34,510 nucleotides of DNA from Desulfomonilaceae bacterium (GTDB lineage: Bacteria; Desulfobacterota; Desulfomonilia; Desulfomonilales; Desulfomonilaceae): the NCBI GenBank assembly GCA_031082285.1, contig JAVHLK010000051.1, positions 1-34,510 on the forward strand. The letters are read 5' to 3'. This document shows positions 32,412 through 34,510 of the stretch, piece by piece (positions within the stretch are counted from its first letter, which is position 1; each line of letters begins with the position of its first letter). The notes beneath the pieces were generated by a model. That model had not been told where the DNA came from. It saw only the letters and a list, made by a program, of their open reading frames with translations, and made no database searches. The position numbers and the translations under genes were made by a program.

Positions 32412-33575
32412 CTACATGCCGGGGAAAATGGAGTACCCGAGAAAACCTTTTGTAGTGTAGCCGACTCCCACGTAGACAGCGAGGACCACAAACAGCCTCT
32501 TGAGCCAAATGTCAGGAATGTACTTTGATGTGTAAGGTCCCAGTATCGATCCGATGAAGATGCCGACAAGTTCGACTCCGATAAAAAGGAAGTCGATCGG
32601 GGTCCCTTTGACAAACATGAACGTAAAAATCGACGTGATCATGCTGACGAACACGGCCATGGCCGAAGTCCCCGCGACGATGTACATCGGCAGCCCGGCG
32701 ATGGACGTGAGGAAGGGCACGTAGAGAAAACCGCCGCCCACTCCGATGAACGCGGAAATCGCGGCAATGACGAATCCGCCGGCAATGGGCCAGATCGGGG
32801 CAAAGGAAAATTCAACGCCATAAAAGGTAAAGGTGATCTTGGAAGCGCCCCACTGCTTCACTTCCACGCCGCGCGCCGCGTGTTCAGAATTGCCTTCCTG
32901 TCGTTTAATATGGTCCTTTTCGAACGCCGCCGCCGCGGCCTTAGCCGCCTTCTTGCTCGCCTGTCCCCTCTCTGTGGTCTCATAGAACAGAAAGCAGCCG
33001 ATCACCAGCACTATGATCCCGAAGAAGCCTATGTATTGACTGAGGTTGATCTTCCCGGCGGTGAGCACCGGAATCAGATACGCTCCTGCGATTCCTCCCA
33101 CGGCCAGGCAGATGCCCAGAGGCAGCACAAGACGACCCATTCGGTAGTAGGTCAAAGAGGATATGAGCGAGGATAGACCCACCAGATACTGATTGCTTGT
33201 ACGAATGGAGTCGGTCAGGAGTTTGTTGAGATCGGGGCTGGTGTCCTTGAACGTTCTTCCGTAATCCGCCAGCCCGAAGACGGTTATATGACCGACACCC
33301 GCCATGATTCCGCCGAAGGCCCCAACGGTAGAGAAGATCCACCCGACCCAAATCCCCCACAAGATGCCGTAAAACCAGAAAGGATGGGGTGCCCCGGGGA
33401 TACCCATGAATCCCGGCGCGGCGTTGGGATCGATCATTCCTTTCCCTGTCCCCTGGGGTGTCTTGGCAATGGCGTCCTCAAGTTTTCCTGCCGCCGCCGG
33501 CTCCGTCAACACGATCGCACACACCACAGCGACCGCGGTCAGAATGCCGATCACCATCCACTTCCTTTGCTTCAT
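32412..33575 (-). CDS. TauE/SafE family sulfite/sulfonate exporter
   Basis: A 387-residue transporter of the TauE/SafE family. An N-terminal signal-like helix (7-29) is followed by an extracytoplasmic stretch, then two helical halves typical of the family: ILWGIWVGWIFSTVGAFGG and GFVIAAISAFIGVGGGFLYV with the conserved Gly/Pro-rich VGGGFLYVPFL. A cytoplasmic loop of about 45 residues (TTERGQASKKAAKAAAAAFE and on) separates the halves. Relatives export sulfite, sulfonates or other organic anions. Its place ahead of a PhsA-like enzyme suggests it handles a sulfur oxyanion, which is inference. The ATG follows AGGAGG by 5 bases. Confidence 0.88.
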   Translation of the reverse strand: MKQRKWMVIGILTAVAVVCAIVLTEPAAAGKLEDAIAKTPQGTGKGMIDPNAAPGFMGIPGAPHPFWFYGILWGIWVGWIFSTVGAFGGIMAGVGHITVFGLADYGRTFKDTSPDLNKLLTDSIRTSNQYLVGLSSLISSLTYYRMGRLVLPLGICLAVGGIAGAYLIPVLTAGKINLSQYIGFFGIIVLVIGCFLFYETTERGQASKKAAKAAAAAFEKDHIKRQEGNSEHAARGVEVKQWGASKITFTFYGVEFSFAPIWPIAGGFVIAAISAFIGVGGGFLYVPFLTSIAGLPMYIVAGTSAMAVFVSMITSIFTFMFVKGTPIDFLFIGVELVGIFIGSILGPYTSKYIPDIWLKRLFVVLAVYVGVGYTTKGFLGYSIFPGM

Positions 33576-33641
33576 GTAAGCCTCCTGTTTGCAAATTTCG
33601 GTTTGAGCGCAACCGAATATCGTCGATTCCCGGTCCCCCCT

Positions 33642-34010
33642 TCACCGGCCGCTCGGCGGAGGAGATCGCAGCAGCTCACGGACCCTCGCTCCCACCGTCT
33701 CCATCTCCACCGGCCTTAAGAGGACTTCCTGCTCCGACATGATCTGTTTGCATTCGTCGTGGAGAAAATCCGTGATGACGAGGATTCTGAGACCTTTGTT
33801 CTCTGTCTTGAGCAGCTGTCCCACCGGCGTGGTGTTTCTTCGTCCCGTATCCGCGTTGACAATGGCCAGATCCACCTTATTTGTACCGGCCAGATCCAGA
33901 GCATGCCGCTGATCGTCACAGGCGATTACCGCGTACCCTTCTTGCTCGAGGAAACGCTTGAAAAGCAGCCGCGAATCCCTTTCGGCATCGAGAATCAGAA
34001 TGGTGGCCAC
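33642..34010 (-). CDS. Stand-alone atypical receiver domain protein
   Basis: A 122-residue protein formed by one CheY-like domain (ATILILDAERDSRLLFKRFL, then VDLAIVNAD, then LVITDF and LLRPV). In this alignment the usual phospho-acceptor Asp is Asn52 (Asp54 lies two residues later), the acidic pair is reduced to Asp8-Ala-Glu, and the conserved Lys before Pro is Arg99; Thr80 is kept. It is therefore probably not a normal phospho-switch. GTG 34010 has GGAG 6 bases upstream; longer in-frame starts add an Arg-rich leader. It lies upstream of the TauE/SafE gene by 66 bases and could regulate or scaffold the redox locus. Confidence 0.8.
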   Translation of the reverse strand: MATILILDAERDSRLLFKRFLEQEGYAVIACDDQRHALDLAGTNKVDLAIVNADTGRRNTTPVGQLLKTENKGLRILVITDFLHDECKQIMSEQEVLLRPVEMETVGARVRELLRSPPPSGR

Positions 34011-34510
34011 AGTCGTCTCCCGTCCGGCCCTTCTTACTCGGCCCTCTGTTGAATGATGAACCGAACCGAACTCCGCACCATGTTCATCCTGTTTGTATCT
34101 CCTGAAACTCGCCGAGAGCGGCGCGAGGTGCCGGCCCCAGAGGACTCTTTCACGATCTCTTATGAAGAGTCTCGAAAGCCCCCTTTGGGCTCGGGAATAA
34201 GAGCAGCAAGTAATGTGCCGAAACATCCCGCTCTTCTTACTGTTCTATAATGTGCATAACATCCGAGTGGTTACGCTCGGAGATCCACGCCGCGCACCCA
34301 TGGAAGCCATATGGATCGCCCCGCTCGATGCAATGGAATGACGGCACCGTAAGCGGGTGTTGTCGATTTGTCAGTATATGATTGGGGGCTTATCAGCGTT
34401 GGGTGAGAATCGGTGCACTGCAGTACAATTATTGCACCGATTAGCCAAGGGTTAAGAAAATTGTCTCAAAACTGAAATGTACGCCCAAGTCGTGGCACGC
34501 CGCGGTGTAG
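34011..34510. other. Intergenic region at the window's end
   Basis: These 500 bases upstream of the receiver gene should contain its promoter. I find no convincing gene on either strand. The main structure is the inverted repeat at 34408-34442, listed separately; the flanking stretch 34370-34470 is AT-richer than the window average. Confidence 0.4.
34408..34442. repeat. 10-bp inverted repeat with 15-base loop
   Basis: AATCGGTGCA (34408-34417) and TGCACCGATT (34433-34442) are perfect complements. The spacer holds CTGCAG and an AT-rich patch. No T-run follows, so a regulator site or RNA hairpin is more likely than a terminator. Its gene partner may lie beyond the window. Confidence 0.45.

Noticed and set aside
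1-34510. CRISPR array, tRNA, rRNA or insertion sequence
   Set aside because: No regularly spaced direct repeats, no cloverleaf with a proper T-loop, no rRNA segments and no transposase motifs were seen anywhere in the window.

Overview
The window comes from a GC-rich, strictly anaerobic bacterium, most likely of the sulfate-reducing or syntrophic Desulfobacterota (former Deltaproteobacteria). The pointers are hgcAB mercury-methylation genes, a Na+-pumping decarboxylase beta subunit, a ferredoxin/flavoprotein/molybdopterin redox cluster, a TauE/SafE sulfur-anion transporter, two radical SAM proteins and a DUF3786 protein. Assignments rest on motifs read from the translations; no database search was possible.

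Layout. 1-2054: a REP-like repeat and a cytoplasmic PAS histidine kinase (minus). 2584-4338: OadB-type sodium pump subunit followed by a small membrane protein (plus). 4539-7971 (minus): pdxS-pdxT (PLP synthase), truA and a PflX-like radical SAM protein, with an extended -10 promoter ahead of pdxS. 8482-11290 (plus): a protein of unknown function with ubiquitin-like folds, a serine-palmitoyltransferase-like enzyme and a coiled-coil membrane protein. 11419-14165 (minus): L,D-transpeptidase, SYLF protein, and an AICAR transformylase lacking the cyclohydrolase domain. 14544-15149: TPR protein (plus). 15264-18628 (minus): DUF3786 protein and two paralogous outer-membrane-type proteins duplicated together with their promoters and terminators. 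18749-19314 holds no recognisable gene. 19315-21365 (minus): FmdB zinc ribbon protein and a B12-binding radical SAM protein.

21721-24282 (plus) is the most striking region: hgcA and hgcB followed closely by a metallo-beta-lactamase-fold gene. hgcA shows the cap-helix motif with the corrinoid-binding Cys; hgcB shows CMECGAC, Cys73 and a C-terminal Cys cluster. The best-supported translation start of hgcA (ATG 21721, AAGGA Shine-Dalgarno) runs through an in-frame TGA at 21820-21822, directly after a Cys codon. A hairpin downstream puts a G-rich apical loop at the position expected of a bacterial SECIS element. HgcA here may therefore be a selenoprotein; a nonsense mutation, a sequencing error or initiation at GTG 21898 are the alternatives.

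24305-34010 (minus) looks like one redox locus: an atypical receiver protein, TauE/SafE transporter, three-helix membrane protein, PhsA-like molybdopterin enzyme, four-cluster ferredoxin subunit, a short ferredoxin and two tandem GltD-like NAD(P)H/FAD/ferredoxin proteins. It probably moves electrons between NAD(P)H, ferredoxin and a cytoplasmic Mo enzyme acting on a sulfur compound; the substrate is inference. The last 500 bases hold no gene but carry a 10-bp inverted repeat.
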